The notes beneath the pieces were generated by a model that worked only from the letters and a program-made list of their open reading frames with translations, was not told the origin of the DNA and did no database searches. DNA of 13,517 nt from Thermoplasmata archaeon. Lineage in GTDB: Archaea > Thermoplasmatota > Thermoplasmata > Thermoplasmatales > Thermoplasmataceae. The position numbers were made by a program, and so were the translations under genes. Every line of letters begins with the position of its first letter. Within the stretch, counting starts at the first letter, position 1. The stretch is from assembly GCA_021826835.1 (NCBI GenBank), contig JAKAYH010000024.1, positions 1 through 13,517 on the forward strand. The letters run 5' to 3'. Below are positions 13,490-13,517 of the stretch, one piece after another.

Positions 13490-13517
13490 ATTGACAATCA
13501 TTGTAGTGAAAAGATCG

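Overview
The window is AT-rich and looks like accessory (defence-island) DNA from an archaeon, possibly a Thermoplasmatales-type acidophile. The archaeal call rests on TATA-like boxes about 25-30 nt upstream of several start codons (leaderless-type promoters), on purine-rich ribosome-binding sites seen mainly inside an operon, on frequent AGA/AGG/ATA codons, and on T-run ends. The genus is a guess; no rRNA or tRNA gene is present to fix it.

Layout. Positions 1-274 hold the 3' end of catalase-peroxidase katG (+). Positions 324-1345 hold a two-gene minus-strand unit: a 70-residue protein of unknown function overlapping, by ATGA, a TIR-domain protein with a putative catalytic Glu. Positions 1456-2019 (-) encode a two-helix membrane protein with a C-terminal four-Cys zinc ribbon. 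Positions 2020-3199 are poorly coding. They hold one doubtful 76-codon ORF behind a good TATA box, and what I read as the eroded C-terminal end of a DDE transposase (-). At 3200-3322 there is a 40-codon ORF with a well-placed leaderless promoter, followed by a GmrSD-type (DUF262 + DUF1524) modification-dependent nuclease (3379-5112, +). The gap 5113-5513 holds debris that may be a broken HNH-type nuclease gene.

Positions 5514-11473 (-) are one tight operon: a basic 124-residue protein, a Type III Mod DNA methyltransferase with a long N-terminal extension, and a Type III Res helicase-nuclease. Both junctions have a single base between stop and start. A TATA-like box and an imperfect inverted repeat sit at the operon's promoter. 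Positions 11699-12421 (+) carry a badly decayed proline dehydrogenase pseudogene with stops, frameshifts and deletions. Positions 12612-13460/13475 (-) encode an unrecognised protein of 282-287 residues.

Together, three different nucleic-acid or NAD-based defence modules (TIR, GmrSD, Type III restriction-modification) lie between housekeeping-type genes (katG, proline dehydrogenase) and mobile-element and pseudogene debris. The likely logic is layered: Mod marks self DNA and Res cuts unmodified DNA, GmrSD attacks DNA with modified bases, and the TIR protein would deplete NAD or make a nucleotide signal. The least-known parts are the 124-residue operon partner of Mod/Res, the 70-residue TIR partner, the 40-residue ORF before GmrSD, and the zinc-ribbon membrane protein.
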